Source: Paracoccus sp. N5
GTDB lineage: Bacteria; Pseudomonadota; Alphaproteobacteria; Rhodobacterales; Rhodobacteraceae
Reading direction: 5' to 3'
DNA: 64,000 nt
NCBI RefSeq assembly: GCF_000371965.1
Contig: NZ_AQUO01000001.1
Location: forward strand, 1,496,001 to 1,560,000
Shown one piece after another: positions 34,462 to 42,776 of the stretch. Every line of letters begins with the position of its first letter. The first letter of the stretch is position 1. The translations under genes and the position numbers were made by a program. The notes beneath the pieces were generated by a model. The model saw nothing but the letters and a program-made list of their open reading frames with translations. It was not told the origin of the DNA and made no database searches.

Positions 34462-36483
34462 TCAGAAGTCCATCTTCAGGCCCAGCGTGACGGTGCGGCC
34501 GGGGGCATAGAGCGGCATGACGCCGCGGGCATCGTATTGCACATAGCTGGAACGCTCGGAGTAGTTCCGGTCGAAGACGTTATCCACGCCAAGGTGCAGC
34601 ACGACGTTCTCGTAGTTCGCGGGCCGCCATTCGCCGTAAAGGTTCAGCACGGTATAGCTCGGCGCCTCCGAGAAGCCGGCCTCGGTCAGGTAATCGCCCG
34701 ACAGCTTGTCGGCCCATTCCACCGTGGCGCCGACCTTGGCGTTGTATTGCGCAAGTTCCTGGTCGACATAAAGCGTGGCGACCTTGCCGACCGGCACGGC
34801 GGTGCCGCCATTCGGCAGCCGGTCCTCGCCGTCCTGGGTCACGTCCGCCTTGGTGAAGCTGCCGCCGACCCGGCCGCTGCCCCAGCTGTAGGCGGCTTGC
34901 AGGGTGAAGCCCTTGCTGCGGTATTCCTCGACATTGTCCAGGTAATAGGGCGCATCTTCGGGATATTGCAGCTCGCCCATGTCCTTCAGCCGGGTGTCGA
35001 AGAAGGTCAGGTTGCCGGTCCAGTTGTCCTGGTCGACGTTCAGGCCCAGCTTGACGTTGCGGGCGCTGGACGCCTTGTAATCGTCAGCGACGTAAAGGTC
35101 GGCAGTGCGGGCATGCAGCAGCGCGTATTCGCCGAAGGTATGGCCCAGCCAGGTATGCGAGGCGCCGGCAAAGACTTCGTAGCCCTCGGCGAATTCATAG
35201 GACAGGGTGCCGTTCACGCTGGCGCCGGTGTCGTTGTGCTTGCCGCCATTCCAATCGGTGAAGCGGTGGTGGTCCAGCCGCAGGCCGGTGGACAGGTCGA
35301 TGCCGTTGTCGAACTCGAACCGGCCCTGCACGAAGGCGCCGATCTGCATCGTCTCTAGCGACCAGTAGCGGCGGTCGGTGTCGCCGTAGTTGTCGATGTC
35401 GTAATCGTCATAGGCCCAGTCAACGCCAGCGGTGATGGTGCCCTGGCCCAGCGTATAGGTGTTCTGCAGCTTGCCGCCGATGGTCTGGTTTTCCAGATTC
35501 ATGTCGCCGTTGATCGGCCGCTCGCCCGTGGCATAGTTCGGGCGCTCATACTTGTTGTTGCTGACGAACAGCATCGCCTCGGGATCCCAGGCGTCGGTCG
35601 GCGCGGTCGAGCTGTATTTCAGCGTCAGCGTGTTGCGGGTGATCTTCAGCGGATAGACGCCGCGATCGACCGGCCGGGCCGGGCTGGTCGGATACAGGTC
35701 CATGTTCATCTTGATGGTGCGGTCGGCGTCGTCCTCGGTGCGGTCATAGGCCAGCTCGACCCGGTGGGTGTCGAATTCATAGCCCAGCTTCACCAGCGCG
35801 CCGCGGACCGCGGGCTCGCTGCCGTCCATTTCAAGACCGTCGCCCGATTCGTAATTGTCGCCTTCGGTGCCATGGATCATCGCGAACCAGTCGAAGCCGC
35901 CATAGACGCCATAGCCGGCCAGCGAAGCGGAAAGGCCGCGGCCGTTGCTGCCATAGGACAGGCCGACGCGGCCGCCCTGGGTCTTGCCCTCGGTCAGCAG
36001 GTCCTTGGCGCCCACGGTCTCATAGCGCACCGCGCCCGCTGCCGCGCCGAAACCGGCATCGGCGGCGGCGGCGCCGGCCTCGACCTCGACCGATTTCAGG
36101 AAGGCCGGGTCGATCACGTTCGAGCCGGTGTGATGCCAGCTGGTCGGACCCTGCGGCACGCCGTCCACGGTCACCGCCAGGTTCGACTGCTCGAGCCCGA
36201 AGACATGGATGCGCTTGGCCGGACCCGCGCCGCCCGAGACGGTGATGGCGGAATCGCGGGCGAAGAGCTCGGACACGTCGGCGGGCTGCATCGCCTCCAG
36301 ATCCTCGGGCGTGACCGTGACGCCGCCGGTGGCCTCGACATTCTCCTGGCCGCCGGCGACCAGGGTGATCGGGTTCAGCACCACGGCCTGGGCCTGGTCG
36401 CCGGCGATATCCTGCGCATGAAGCGCCGAGGCAAGGGCCAGGGTGGAAACCCCGGCAAGGGGAAGAAGCTGCGACAATCTCAT
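34462..36483 (-). CDS. TonB-dependent outer-membrane receptor
   Basis: 673 residues. ATG 36483 begins a signal peptide (MRLSQLLPLAGVSTLALASA, then LHAQ); GAAGG lies about 9 nt upstream, and an upstream extension of the frame is unsupported. The plug domain follows a TonB-box-like start (NPITLVAGG) with LAVTVDGVPQG and VEVEAGAAAADAGFGAAAGA; the 22-strand barrel ends in GRTVTLGLKMDF with the C-terminal Phe needed for outer-membrane insertion. It imports a ferric siderophore, haem or similar; the substrate is not evident. It stands alone with no ABC importer next to it. An inverted repeat upstream may be an iron-responsive operator. Confidence 0.93.
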   Translation of the reverse strand: MRLSQLLPLAGVSTLALASALHAQDIAGDQAQAVVLNPITLVAGGQENVEATGGVTVTPEDLEAMQPADVSELFARDSAITVSGGAGPAKRIHVFGLEQSNLAVTVDGVPQGPTSWHHTGSNVIDPAFLKSVEVEAGAAAADAGFGAAAGAVRYETVGAKDLLTEGKTQGGRVGLSYGSNGRGLSASLAGYGVYGGFDWFAMIHGTEGDNYESGDGLEMDGSEPAVRGALVKLGYEFDTHRVELAYDRTEDDADRTIKMNMDLYPTSPARPVDRGVYPLKITRNTLTLKYSSTAPTDAWDPEAMLFVSNNKYERPNYATGERPINGDMNLENQTIGGKLQNTYTLGQGTITAGVDWAYDDYDIDNYGDTDRRYWSLETMQIGAFVQGRFEFDNGIDLSTGLRLDHHRFTDWNGGKHNDTGASVNGTLSYEFAEGYEVFAGASHTWLGHTFGEYALLHARTADLYVADDYKASSARNVKLGLNVDQDNWTGNLTFFDTRLKDMGELQYPEDAPYYLDNVEEYRSKGFTLQAAYSWGSGRVGGSFTKADVTQDGEDRLPNGGTAVPVGKVATLYVDQELAQYNAKVGATVEWADKLSGDYLTEAGFSEAPSYTVLNLYGEWRPANYENVVLHLGVDNVFDRNYSERSSYVQYDARGVMPLYAPGRTVTLGLKMDF

Positions 36484-36564
36484 GGGCGAGGCCTTCGTCA
36501 GTTGAAACTTTGCCGCGACTTCATAGGACGGTCGCCGCAATAGGCAATAAAATCCCTCAACAAT

Positions 36565-36582
36565 TCTCACGAATGGGTGAGA
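36565..36582. promoter_or_regulatory. inverted repeat upstream of TonB receptor
   Basis: TCTCAC (36565-36570) and GTGAGA (36577-36582) form a perfect 6-bp inverted repeat with a 6-nt spacer, about 82 bp before the receptor start in an AT-richer patch. Candidate operator of an iron regulator; it does not spell a classic Fur box. Confidence 0.35.
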
Positions 36583-36705
36583 GAAAAGCTAGGGTTTGTG
36601 ACATTCCTGCCGCAGTCGCCCGGGCGCGGCCTTCCGCAGCCTGGCTTTGCCAAAGCCGGGCAAAGGCGCTAGAGCAGGCGCAATTCGCACCGCGGAAAGC
36701 GCAGG

Positions 36706-37320
36706 ATGAGCATCAACCTTTATCAGAACGACCTGCCCGACGACCTGGACCTGGGTCCGGTCGTGGCCATCGACACCGAAACCATGGGGCTGGATCCGCG
36801 CCGCGACCGGCTGTGCCTGGTGCAGCTGAGCAGCGGCGACGGCAATGCCCATCTGGTGCAGATCGCCAGGGGCCAGCGCAAGGCGCCGAACCTGACCCGG
36901 ATGCTGACCGACCCGAAGGTGCTGAAGCTGTTCCACTTTGGCCGCTTCGACATCGCCGCGCTGGAGGCGAACCTGGGCGTGGTCACGAAGCCCGCCTGGT
37001 GCACCAAGATCGCCAGTAAGATGGTGCGCACCTTCACCGACCGGCACGGGCTGAAATACCTGCTCTCGGAACTGGTCGGCGTGGATATTTCCAAGCAGCA
37101 GCAGACCAGCGACTGGGGCGCGACGGAGCTGACCGACGCGCAGCTGGAATATGCCGCCTCGGACGTGCTGCACCTGCATGCGCTGAAGGCCGAGCTGGAA
37201 AAGCGGCTGGAACGCGAGGGCCGCATGGGCCTGGCGCAGGCCTGTTTCGACTTCCTTCCCGCCCGGGCCCATCTGGACCTGCTGGGCTGGGGGGATGAAA
37301 ACGACATCTTCCGCCATTAG
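36706..37320 (+). CDS. ribonuclease D-like 3'-5' exonuclease
   Basis: 204 residues: only the DEDD exonuclease domain of RNase D, with no HRDC domains, a common short form in alphaproteobacteria. Catalytic motifs: DTE in VVAIDTETMGLDPRRDRL, the second Asp in FHFGRFDIAALEANL and the Y-xxx-D in LEYAASDVLHLHAL (DEDDy type). Probably trims structured RNA 3' ends. The stop is 10 bp before the arabinose-5-phosphate isomerase start, so it is likely co-transcribed with the lpt genes. Confidence 0.93.
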   Translation: MSINLYQNDLPDDLDLGPVVAIDTETMGLDPRRDRLCLVQLSSGDGNAHLVQIARGQRKAPNLTRMLTDPKVLKLFHFGRFDIAALEANLGVVTKPAWCTKIASKMVRTFTDRHGLKYLLSELVGVDISKQQQTSDWGATELTDAQLEYAASDVLHLHALKAELEKRLEREGRMGLAQACFDFLPARAHLDLLGWGDENDIFRH

Positions 37321-37330
37321 GGTGCCGGGC

Positions 37331-38278
37331 ATGAGCGCATATCTCGACACCGCCCGCAGGGTGATCCTGACCGAGGCCGAGGGCCTCGCGCAGCTGGCCG
37401 GGGCCTTGGGCGACAGCTTCGACCGCGCGGTCGAGGCGATCCTGGTCGCGCGCGGCCGCGTCGTCGTCTCGGGCATGGGGAAGTCCGGCCATGTCGGGCG
37501 CAAGATCGCGGCGACGCTGGCCTCGACCGGAACGCCGGCGCAATTCGTCCACCCGGCCGAGGCCAGCCACGGCGACCTGGGCATGGTCACGCAAAGCGAC
37601 GTGGCGCTGGTCCTGTCGAACTCGGGCGAGACGCCGGAACTGGCGGACCTGATCGCCCATACCCGCCGCTTCCAGATCCCGCTGATCGGCGTCGCCAGCC
37701 GGGCCGAATCGACCCTGCTGCGCCAGGCCGACGTGGCGCTGGTGCTGCCCGCCGCGGCCGAGGCCTGCGGCACGGGGATCGTGCCCACCACCTCGACCAC
37801 CATGACCATGGCCCTGGGCGATGCGCTGGCCGTGGCGCTGATGGAGCACCGCAAGTTCACGCCCGAGCATTTCCGCACCTTCCACCCCGGCGGCAAGCTG
37901 GGCGCCAAGCTGTCGCGCGTGGCCGACCTGATGCATCAGGACATCCCGCTGGTGCCGGAAACCGCGCCGATGGCCGACGCGCTGCTGACCATCAGCCAGA
38001 AAAGCTTCGGCGTCACCGGCGTCACCGATGCGCAGGGCCGGCTGACCGGCATCATCACCGACGGCGACCTGCGGCGGCACATGCAGGGCCTGCTGGACCA
38101 TACCGCCGCCGAGGTGATGACCCGCAACCCGCGCACCATCGGCCCCGGACAACTGGCCGAGGCGGCGCTGGCCGAGATGCAGAACCGCCGCATCACCAGC
38201 CTGTTCGTGGTGGGCGAGGACGGCCAGCCGGTCGGGCTGATCCATATCCACGACTTCCTGCGCACCGGGATGGTCTAG
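37331..38278 (+). CDS. D-arabinose-5-phosphate isomerase (KpsF/GutQ/KdsD family)
   Basis: 315 residues. It converts ribulose-5-phosphate to arabinose-5-phosphate, the first committed step toward Kdo for lipopolysaccharide. SIS domain with VVVSGMGKSGHVGRKIAATL, STGTPAQFVHPAEASHGDLG and LSNSGETPEL, then two CBS domains (MHQDIPLVPETAPMADALLT; VMTRNPRTIGPGQLAEAAL). I chose ATG 37331; an in-frame ATG at 37295 overlaps the RNase D gene. It lies directly upstream of lptC-lptA-lptB, so Kdo supply and LPS transport are in one operon. Confidence 0.93.
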   Translation: MSAYLDTARRVILTEAEGLAQLAGALGDSFDRAVEAILVARGRVVVSGMGKSGHVGRKIAATLASTGTPAQFVHPAEASHGDLGMVTQSDVALVLSNSGETPELADLIAHTRRFQIPLIGVASRAESTLLRQADVALVLPAAAEACGTGIVPTTSTTMTMALGDALAVALMEHRKFTPEHFRTFHPGGKLGAKLSRVADLMHQDIPLVPETAPMADALLTISQKSFGVTGVTDAQGRLTGIITDGDLRRHMQGLLDHTAAEVMTRNPRTIGPGQLAEAALAEMQNRRITSLFVVGEDGQPVGLIHIHDFLRTGMV

Positions 38279-38281
38279 GCC

Positions 38282-38857
38282 ATGACCCGCTCGCGCATCG
38301 TGGCCCTGCTGCGCGTGATCCTGCCGCTGACGGCGCTGGCGATCCTGTCGGTGCTGTTCCTCCTGGGCCGCAAGCCCGACCCCGAGGCGAGCATTCCCTA
38401 TGCCGACGTCGATCCGCGCGAACTGGCCGAGCGGCAGGTGGTGACCAGTCCCAGCTATGCCGGCGTGACCGAGGACGGCGCCCAGATCAGCGTCACCGGC
38501 GACGAGGCGGTGCCCGGCAAGGATGGCGGCGGCAGCGCGACGGCGGTGCGCATGACGCTGCGCGCCCGCGACGGCCGGGCGGCGGACGTCAGCGCCGGGG
38601 CCGCCTCGCTGGCCGGCGACCAGGTCCGGCTGGGCGAGGGCGCGCGCATGACCACCGCCGACGGCTGGGTGCTGACCGCGCCCGAGTTCCTGGCCTCGAC
38701 CACCGCCGGCACCGTGGTGTCCGACGACGAGGTCAATGTCCGCGCCCCCTTCGGCGAACTGACCGCCGGCCGGGCCGAATTGCGCCCCTCGGGCGACGGC
38801 AGCGGCGATCACGTTCTTGATTTGAGCGGCGGAGTCCGATTGATATACCGGCCATGA
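38282..38857 (+). CDS. lptC: LPS export protein LptC
   Basis: 191 residues. One N-terminal TM anchor (RIVALLRVILPLTALAILSV) and a periplasmic beta-jellyroll domain, as in LptC, which passes LPS from the LptB2FG transporter to LptA. Assignment rests on the topology and on its place between the Kdo-pathway isomerase and lptA/lptB, because LptC proteins are poorly conserved. ATG 38282 is 3 bp after the previous stop. Confidence 0.88.
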   Translation: MTRSRIVALLRVILPLTALAILSVLFLLGRKPDPEASIPYADVDPRELAERQVVTSPSYAGVTEDGAQISVTGDEAVPGKDGGGSATAVRMTLRARDGRAADVSAGAASLAGDQVRLGEGARMTTADGWVLTAPEFLASTTAGTVVSDDEVNVRAPFGELTAGRAELRPSGDGSGDHVLDLSGGVRLIYRP

Positions 38858-38913
38858 CCCTCGCGCCCCTCCGCCGCATTCCGGGGCTTCTCATGCGCCA
38901 GAAAGGAAACCCG

Positions 38914-39417
38914 ATGATCCGGCCCGGACCGCTTTTGCCCGTGATCCTGTCGCTTGCGCTGGTGTGCGGACAAGCGGGCGCGGCCGGCGCGCAGGCGACT
39001 TCGGGCTTCGGCAATGCGCAGGACGTCAAGCAGCCGGTCGAGGTCACCGCCGACGCGCTGTCGGTGGACCAGAAGACCGGCCGGGCGACCTTCAGCGGCA
39101 ATGTGCTGATCGGCCAGGGCGCGATGCGGCTTTCCGCCGACAGCGTCACCGTGACCTATGCCCAGGGCGGGCAAAACCGCATCAGCGCGCTGCATGCCGA
39201 GGGCAACGTCACCCTGGTCAGCGGCGCGGACGCGGCCGAGGCCGGGGCCGCCGATTACGACGTCGAATCGGGCAATGTCGTGCTGACCGGCGACGTGCTG
39301 GTGACCCAGGCCGGCAATGTGCTGGCGGGCGAGAAGGTCACGGTGAACCTCGCCACCGGCACGGCCCAGGCCTCGGGCCGGGTGCGCAGCGTGCTGCAAC
39401 CGGGAAGCCAGCGATGA
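38914..39417 (+). CDS. lptA: LPS transport periplasmic bridge protein LptA
   Basis: 167 residues from ATG 38914, which has AAGGA 6 nt upstream and starts a signal peptide (MIRPGPLLPVILSLALVCGQ); in-frame ATGs at 38854 and 38893 would give a long leader and lack this ribosome site. The OstA domain is visible: VEVTADALSVDQKTGRATFS, GNVLIGQGAMRLSADSVTV and a final DVLVTQAGNVLAGEKVTVNL. It carries LPS across the periplasm. Stop overlaps lptB start by 4 bases. Confidence 0.92.
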   Translation: MIRPGPLLPVILSLALVCGQAGAAGAQATSGFGNAQDVKQPVEVTADALSVDQKTGRATFSGNVLIGQGAMRLSADSVTVTYAQGGQNRISALHAEGNVTLVSGADAAEAGAADYDVESGNVVLTGDVLVTQAGNVLAGEKVTVNLATGTAQASGRVRSVLQPGSQR

Positions 39418-40151
39418 GCCAGCCGGAACAGGGGCTGCGCGTCAGCGGCCTGCGCAAATCCTATCGCAACCGTCCGGTGATCCGCGACGTGGCGCTGCGG
39501 CTGGACCGCGGCGAGGTGGTGGCGCTGCTGGGCCCGAACGGCTCGGGCAAGACGACCTGTTTCTATTGCGTCGCGGGGCTGGTTTCGCCCGATTCGGGGC
39601 AGGTGCTGATCGACGGGCAGGACGCGACGCGGCTGCCGATGTATCGCCGCGCCCAGATGGGTATCGGCTACCTGCCGCAGGAGATGTCGATCTTTCGCGG
39701 GCTGACGGTCGAGCAGAACATCATGGCCGTGCTGGAACTGGTCGAGCCGCATGTGCATCAGCGCCGCGAGCGGCTCGAGGAGCTGCTGGGCGATTTCTCG
39801 ATCGGGCATCTGCGGGGCGCCGCGGCCATGGCGCTGTCGGGGGGCGAGCGGCGCCGGGTCGAGATCGCGCGCTGCCTGGCGGCCGATCCGGCCTATCTGC
39901 TTCTGGATGAACCCTTCGCCGGCGTGGATCCCATCGCCGTGGGCGAGATTCGCAGCCTGGTCCACGACCTGAAAAGCCGCGGCATCGGCGTGCTGATCAC
40001 CGATCACAACGTCCGCGAGACGCTGGAGATCGTCGACCGCGCCTATATCCTGCACGACGGCCATGTGCTGATGTCGGGCACCACGGCCGAGATCGTGGCC
40101 GATCCGCAGGTCCGCCGCGTCTACCTGGGCGAAGCCTTCCGCATGAACTGA
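39414..40151 (+). CDS. lptB: LPS export ABC transporter ATPase LptB
   Basis: 245 residues. Walker A LLGPNGSGKTTCFYC, signature ALSGGERRRVEIARCLA, Walker B YLLLDEPFAGVDPIAV and the H-loop LITDHNVRETLEI. Powers LPS extraction from the inner membrane with LptF/LptG, which are not in this window. The ATG overlaps the lptA stop (ATGA), fixing the start. In many proteobacteria rpoN follows lptB; here hpf comes next with no rpoN. Confidence 0.96.
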   Translation: MSQPEQGLRVSGLRKSYRNRPVIRDVALRLDRGEVVALLGPNGSGKTTCFYCVAGLVSPDSGQVLIDGQDATRLPMYRRAQMGIGYLPQEMSIFRGLTVEQNIMAVLELVEPHVHQRRERLEELLGDFSIGHLRGAAAMALSGGERRRVEIARCLAADPAYLLLDEPFAGVDPIAVGEIRSLVHDLKSRGIGVLITDHNVRETLEIVDRAYILHDGHVLMSGTTAEIVADPQVRRVYLGEAFRMN

Positions 40152-40183
40152 CGGCGGCTTCGCGCGTTCCCTTCGCGCAGCCG

Positions 40184-40212
40184 TTGACACAGGCCCGCGG
40201 CTGTCACCAAAT
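40184..40212 (+). promoter_or_regulatory. possible sigma-70 promoter of hpf
   Basis: TTGACA at 40184-40189, 17-bp spacer, weak -10 CCAAAT at 40207-40212; about 98 bp before the hpf start. The -35 is perfect but the -10 poor. Confidence 0.4.
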
Positions 40213-40309
40213 GAAGGGACGGCGGGGCAAGAACGCCCGGCCCGACAAACCCGGGCGGCGCCTGCGCGAGGGCCGCGACCACACCGGGCAACCGAAAGGA
40301 CGGACACCC

Positions 40310-40885
40310 ATGCGCTACCAGATCAGCGGAAAACAGATCGACGTCGGCGACGCGCTTTCGACGCATGTGAAGACCGAACTGGGCGAGACCATCGACAAGT
40401 ATTCCCAGCGTCCCACCGACGCGACGGTGATCTTTTCCCGCAACGCGCATGAATTCATCTGCGATGCCGTGGTGCATCTGTCGACCGGGCTCAACGTCTC
40501 GGCCAAGGGTGCCTCGACCGAGGTCTACGCCGCCTTCGAGCAATGCCGCGAGCGCATGGACAAGCAGCTGCGCCGCTACAAGCGCCGGCTGAAGGACCAC
40601 CACAAGGACCGGGTCGAGCCGGTTGCCTTCGAAGCCGCCGGCATGTATGTGCTGGCCGCCGATGAGGACGAATGGGAAACGCAGGACGACGGCCTGCAAC
40701 CCATGATCATCGCCGAGATGGAAACCCGCGTGCCCACCCTGTCGGTGGGCGAGGCGGTCATGCAGATGGAACTGGCCGGCAGCCCGCTGCTGGTCTTTCG
40801 CAACGAGAAACATGGGGGCGTGAACGTCGTTCACCGCCGCGATGACGGCAACGTGGGCTGGATCGACCCCCGCAACCTGGGCTAG
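40310..40885 (+). CDS. hpf: ribosome hibernation promoting factor, long form
   Basis: 191 residues. The N-terminal domain (MRYQISGKQIDVGDALSTHV; CDAVVHLSTGLNVSAKG; EQCRERMDKQLRRYKRRLKDH) binds the 30S subunit; the C-terminal ~60 residues (VPTLSVGEAVMQMELAGSPLL; HGGVNVVHRRDDGNVGWIDP) are the dimerisation domain of long HPF, which forms 100S ribosomes without RMF. ATG 40310 has AAAGGA about 10 nt upstream. It is followed by ptsN, the usual neighbour. Confidence 0.94.
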   Translation: MRYQISGKQIDVGDALSTHVKTELGETIDKYSQRPTDATVIFSRNAHEFICDAVVHLSTGLNVSAKGASTEVYAAFEQCRERMDKQLRRYKRRLKDHHKDRVEPVAFEAAGMYVLAADEDEWETQDDGLQPMIIAEMETRVPTLSVGEAVMQMELAGSPLLVFRNEKHGGVNVVHRRDDGNVGWIDPRNLG

Positions 40886-40916
40886 ACTGCACGGAACAGT
40901 CTTGAGAAAACCAAAC

Positions 40917-40945
40917 GTCCCGGCCGTGGTATCTGCGGCCGGGAC
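40917..40945 (+). other. strong hairpin in the hpf-ptsN gap
   Basis: GTCCCGGCCG, 9-nt loop, CGGCCGGGAC: perfect 10-bp stem, ending 19 bp before the ptsN ATG, without a T-run. Could be a processing or attenuation site, or lower ptsN expression relative to hpf. Confidence 0.55.
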
Positions 40946-40964
40946 TAGCACAATTTCGGGCGAC

Positions 40965-41429
40965 ATGCAGATCAGCGACATTCTCTCTCCCGCCGCGGTG
41001 CGGACGATGAGCCAGACCACCAGCAAGAAGCGGCTGTTCCAGGAAATCGCCGAGCAGGCGCGCGCCGTCTATGGCGTCGATGCCCCGCAGACGCTGGACG
41101 CGCTTCAGGAACGCGAGACGCTGGGGCCGACCGGCGTCGGCCATGGCGTGGCGCTGCCCCATGCCCGGCTGCATGGGCTGGACCGGGTGGTCGGGCTGTT
41201 CCTGCGGCTGGAAAAGCCGCTGGACTTCGACGCGGTGGACCGCCAGCCGGTGGACCTGATCTTTGCGCTGCTGGCCCCGAAAAGCTCGGGCGTGGATCAT
41301 CTCAAGGCCTTGGCGCTGGTGTCGCGCACCCTGCGCGACCAGGACCTGCGCGCCAAGCTGCGCGCCAATGACGACCCGGTTGCGCTGCATGCCATGCTGG
41401 CGGCGGCCCCGGGCATCAAGGCCGCCTGA
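40965..41429 (+). CDS. ptsN: nitrogen PTS enzyme IIA-Ntr
   Basis: 154 residues. Phospho-accepting regulator of the PTS-Ntr chain, active-site H66 in VGHGVALPHARLHGLD. Other IIA segments: MQISDILSPAAVRTM, SKKRLFQEIAEQ and FALLAPKSSGVDHLKALALV. It usually controls potassium and nitrogen responses. I chose ATG 40965 by homology; a longer frame from 40842 overlaps hpf. The ribosome site is weak, and a hairpin lies just upstream. Confidence 0.95.
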   Translation: MQISDILSPAAVRTMSQTTSKKRLFQEIAEQARAVYGVDAPQTLDALQERETLGPTGVGHGVALPHARLHGLDRVVGLFLRLEKPLDFDAVDRQPVDLIFALLAPKSSGVDHLKALALVSRTLRDQDLRAKLRANDDPVALHAMLAAAPGIKAA

Positions 41430-41466
41430 CCGCCTTCGGGGGGTGAAATCCGCCCCCGAACAGGCT

Positions 41467-41488
41467 ATAGTCCTCGCGGGAGGACTAT
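41467..41488 (+). promoter_or_regulatory. hairpin burying the ribosome binding site of the 63-residue ORF
   Basis: ATAGTCCTC, GCGG loop, GAGGACTAT: perfect 9-bp stem. The GGAGGA ribosome site (41479-41484) lies mostly in the 3' arm, and the ATG follows at 41492. It has no T-run, so is not a terminator. Confidence 0.65.
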
Positions 41489-41491
41489 CGC

Positions 41492-41683
41492 ATGACCAGA
41501 CATATCGCGGATCACGCGCGGGAAAGCGGCAGCAGCCGCGCCCGCAACTTTACCCGGCAGGAACGGGAATCCGGCACCCATCCCGCCATCGCGGCGCTGC
41601 GCATGCGGCCGCGGTCGCGCGACGAATCGGGCAACCGCCGGGCCGCCGAATTCGCCCGCATCGAACGCGGGCGCCAGGCCTGA
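41492..41683 (+). CDS. hypothetical 63-residue Arg-rich protein
   Basis: Basic, hydrophilic protein rich in Arg, Ser and Glu (starts MTRHIADHARESGSSRARNF, ends EFARIERGRQA), probably disordered; no signal peptide, no TM, and I recognise no family. Evidence that it is real: a strong GGAGGA ribosome site 7 nt upstream, its own downstream terminator, and a gap not otherwise used. It is 62 bp after ptsN on the same strand. The ribosome site is inside a perfect hairpin, so translation is probably controlled. Could be non-coding if the hairpin region is simply an RNA structure. Confidence 0.6.
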   Translation: MTRHIADHARESGSSRARNFTRQERESGTHPAIAALRMRPRSRDESGNRRAAEFARIERGRQA

Positions 41684-41704
41684 TACCGGAACAGCCGAAT
41701 CGAG

Positions 41705-41732
41705 ACCGGCCGGGCATCGCTGCCCGGCCGGT
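41705..41732. terminator. bidirectional terminator between the 63-residue ORF and ilvE
   Basis: ACCGGCCGGGCA, TCGC loop, TGCCCGGCCGGT: perfect 12-bp stem followed by TTGCTTTT on the plus strand. It also lies 23 bp beyond the ilvE stop on the minus strand. Confidence 0.85.
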
Positions 41733-41755
41733 TTGCTTTTGCCCCTGGGCGATGC

Positions 41756-42625
41756 TCAGGCGCGGACCAGCGCCTCGTAATCCGCGGCGATCTTGCGGGT
41801 GTGGTCGCCGACCTGGAAATGCCAGTCGCCGATCTGCCCGACCGGAGTGACCTCGGCCGCGGTGCCGGTCAGGAAGCATTCCTGGAAGCCGTCCAGCTCC
41901 TCGGGCTTGATGCGGCGTTCATGCACCGGGGTGCCGTTGTCCTTCAGCATCTGGATGACGGTCTGCCGGGTGAGGCCGTTCAGGAAGCGGTCGGCCAGGG
42001 GCGTATGCACCTCGCCGTCCTTGACGAAGAAGATATTCGCGCCGGTGGCCTCGGCGACATAGCCCTCCCAGTCCATGAACAGCGCGTCCGAGCAGCCCTT
42101 CTCCTCGGCGGCGTGCTTGGACATGGTGCAGATCATGTAAAGCCCGGCGGCCTTGGCGGCGGTGGGGATGGTCTCGGGGCTGGGCCGCTTCCACTTGGCG
42201 ATGTCCAGCTTGGCGCCCTGCCATTTCGCGTCGCCGTAATAGCTGCCCCATTCCCAGGCGGCGACGGCCATGCGCACCGGGTTGCGGCGGGCCGAAACCC
42301 CCATGTCCTCGCCCGAGCCGCGCCACATCACCGCGCGGACATAGGCGTCCTTGAAGCCGTTGGCCTCCAGCACGGCGGTTTTCGCCGCGTCGATCTCTTC
42401 GGCGCTATAGGGCGATTGCATGTCCAGCAGCCGGGCCGATTCGATCAGCCGCAGCGAATGCTCGTGGCCCTTGAAGATCTTGCCGCTGTAGCAACGTTCG
42501 CCCTCGAACACCGAACTGGCATAGTGCAGCGCATGGGTTAGGATGTGGACATTCGCCTCGCGCCACTCCACCAGCTTGCCATCCATCCAGATCTTGCCGT
42601 CACGATCGTCATACGCGCCTGCCAT
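41756..42625 (-). CDS. ilvE: branched-chain amino acid aminotransferase
   Basis: PLP class IV transaminase, 289 residues, last step of Val/Leu/Ile synthesis. ATG 42625 is preceded by GGAGGG, ruling out a longer frame from 42718. Seen: KIWMDGKLVEWREANVHILT, HYASSVFEGERCY, the PLP lysine K158 in ETIPTAAKAAGLYMICTM, and DWEGYVAEATGANIFFVKDG; C-terminal ECFLTGTAAEVTPV. It is divergent from petP (151 bp between starts). The dimer is cytosolic. Confidence 0.95.
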   Translation of the reverse strand: MAGAYDDRDGKIWMDGKLVEWREANVHILTHALHYASSVFEGERCYSGKIFKGHEHSLRLIESARLLDMQSPYSAEEIDAAKTAVLEANGFKDAYVRAVMWRGSGEDMGVSARRNPVRMAVAAWEWGSYYGDAKWQGAKLDIAKWKRPSPETIPTAAKAAGLYMICTMSKHAAEEKGCSDALFMDWEGYVAEATGANIFFVKDGEVHTPLADRFLNGLTRQTVIQMLKDNGTPVHERRIKPEELDGFQECFLTGTAAEVTPVGQIGDWHFQVGDHTRKIAADYEALVRA

Positions 42626-42776
42626 TTTTCCCTCCGGCCGGTTCTGTTTTCGGAATGTTGCGTGTCCTTGTCGCATCCGGCAAAGAAAATTGCGCAACTT
42701 GGGCCTTTGGCTATCCATTCATGGTTGGAAAGTCAACAAGCCTGACGTAATAAGAGCCATGCGTTACGGGGATGTC

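Noticed and set aside
38964..39413. Upstream extension of the lptB frame over lptA
   Set aside because: lptB starts at ATG 39414 in an ATGA overlap; the extension is the wrong frame of lptA.
41467..41488. Terminator of ptsN
   Set aside because: The hairpin lacks a T-run and contains the ribosome site of the next ORF, so a translational control role fits better.
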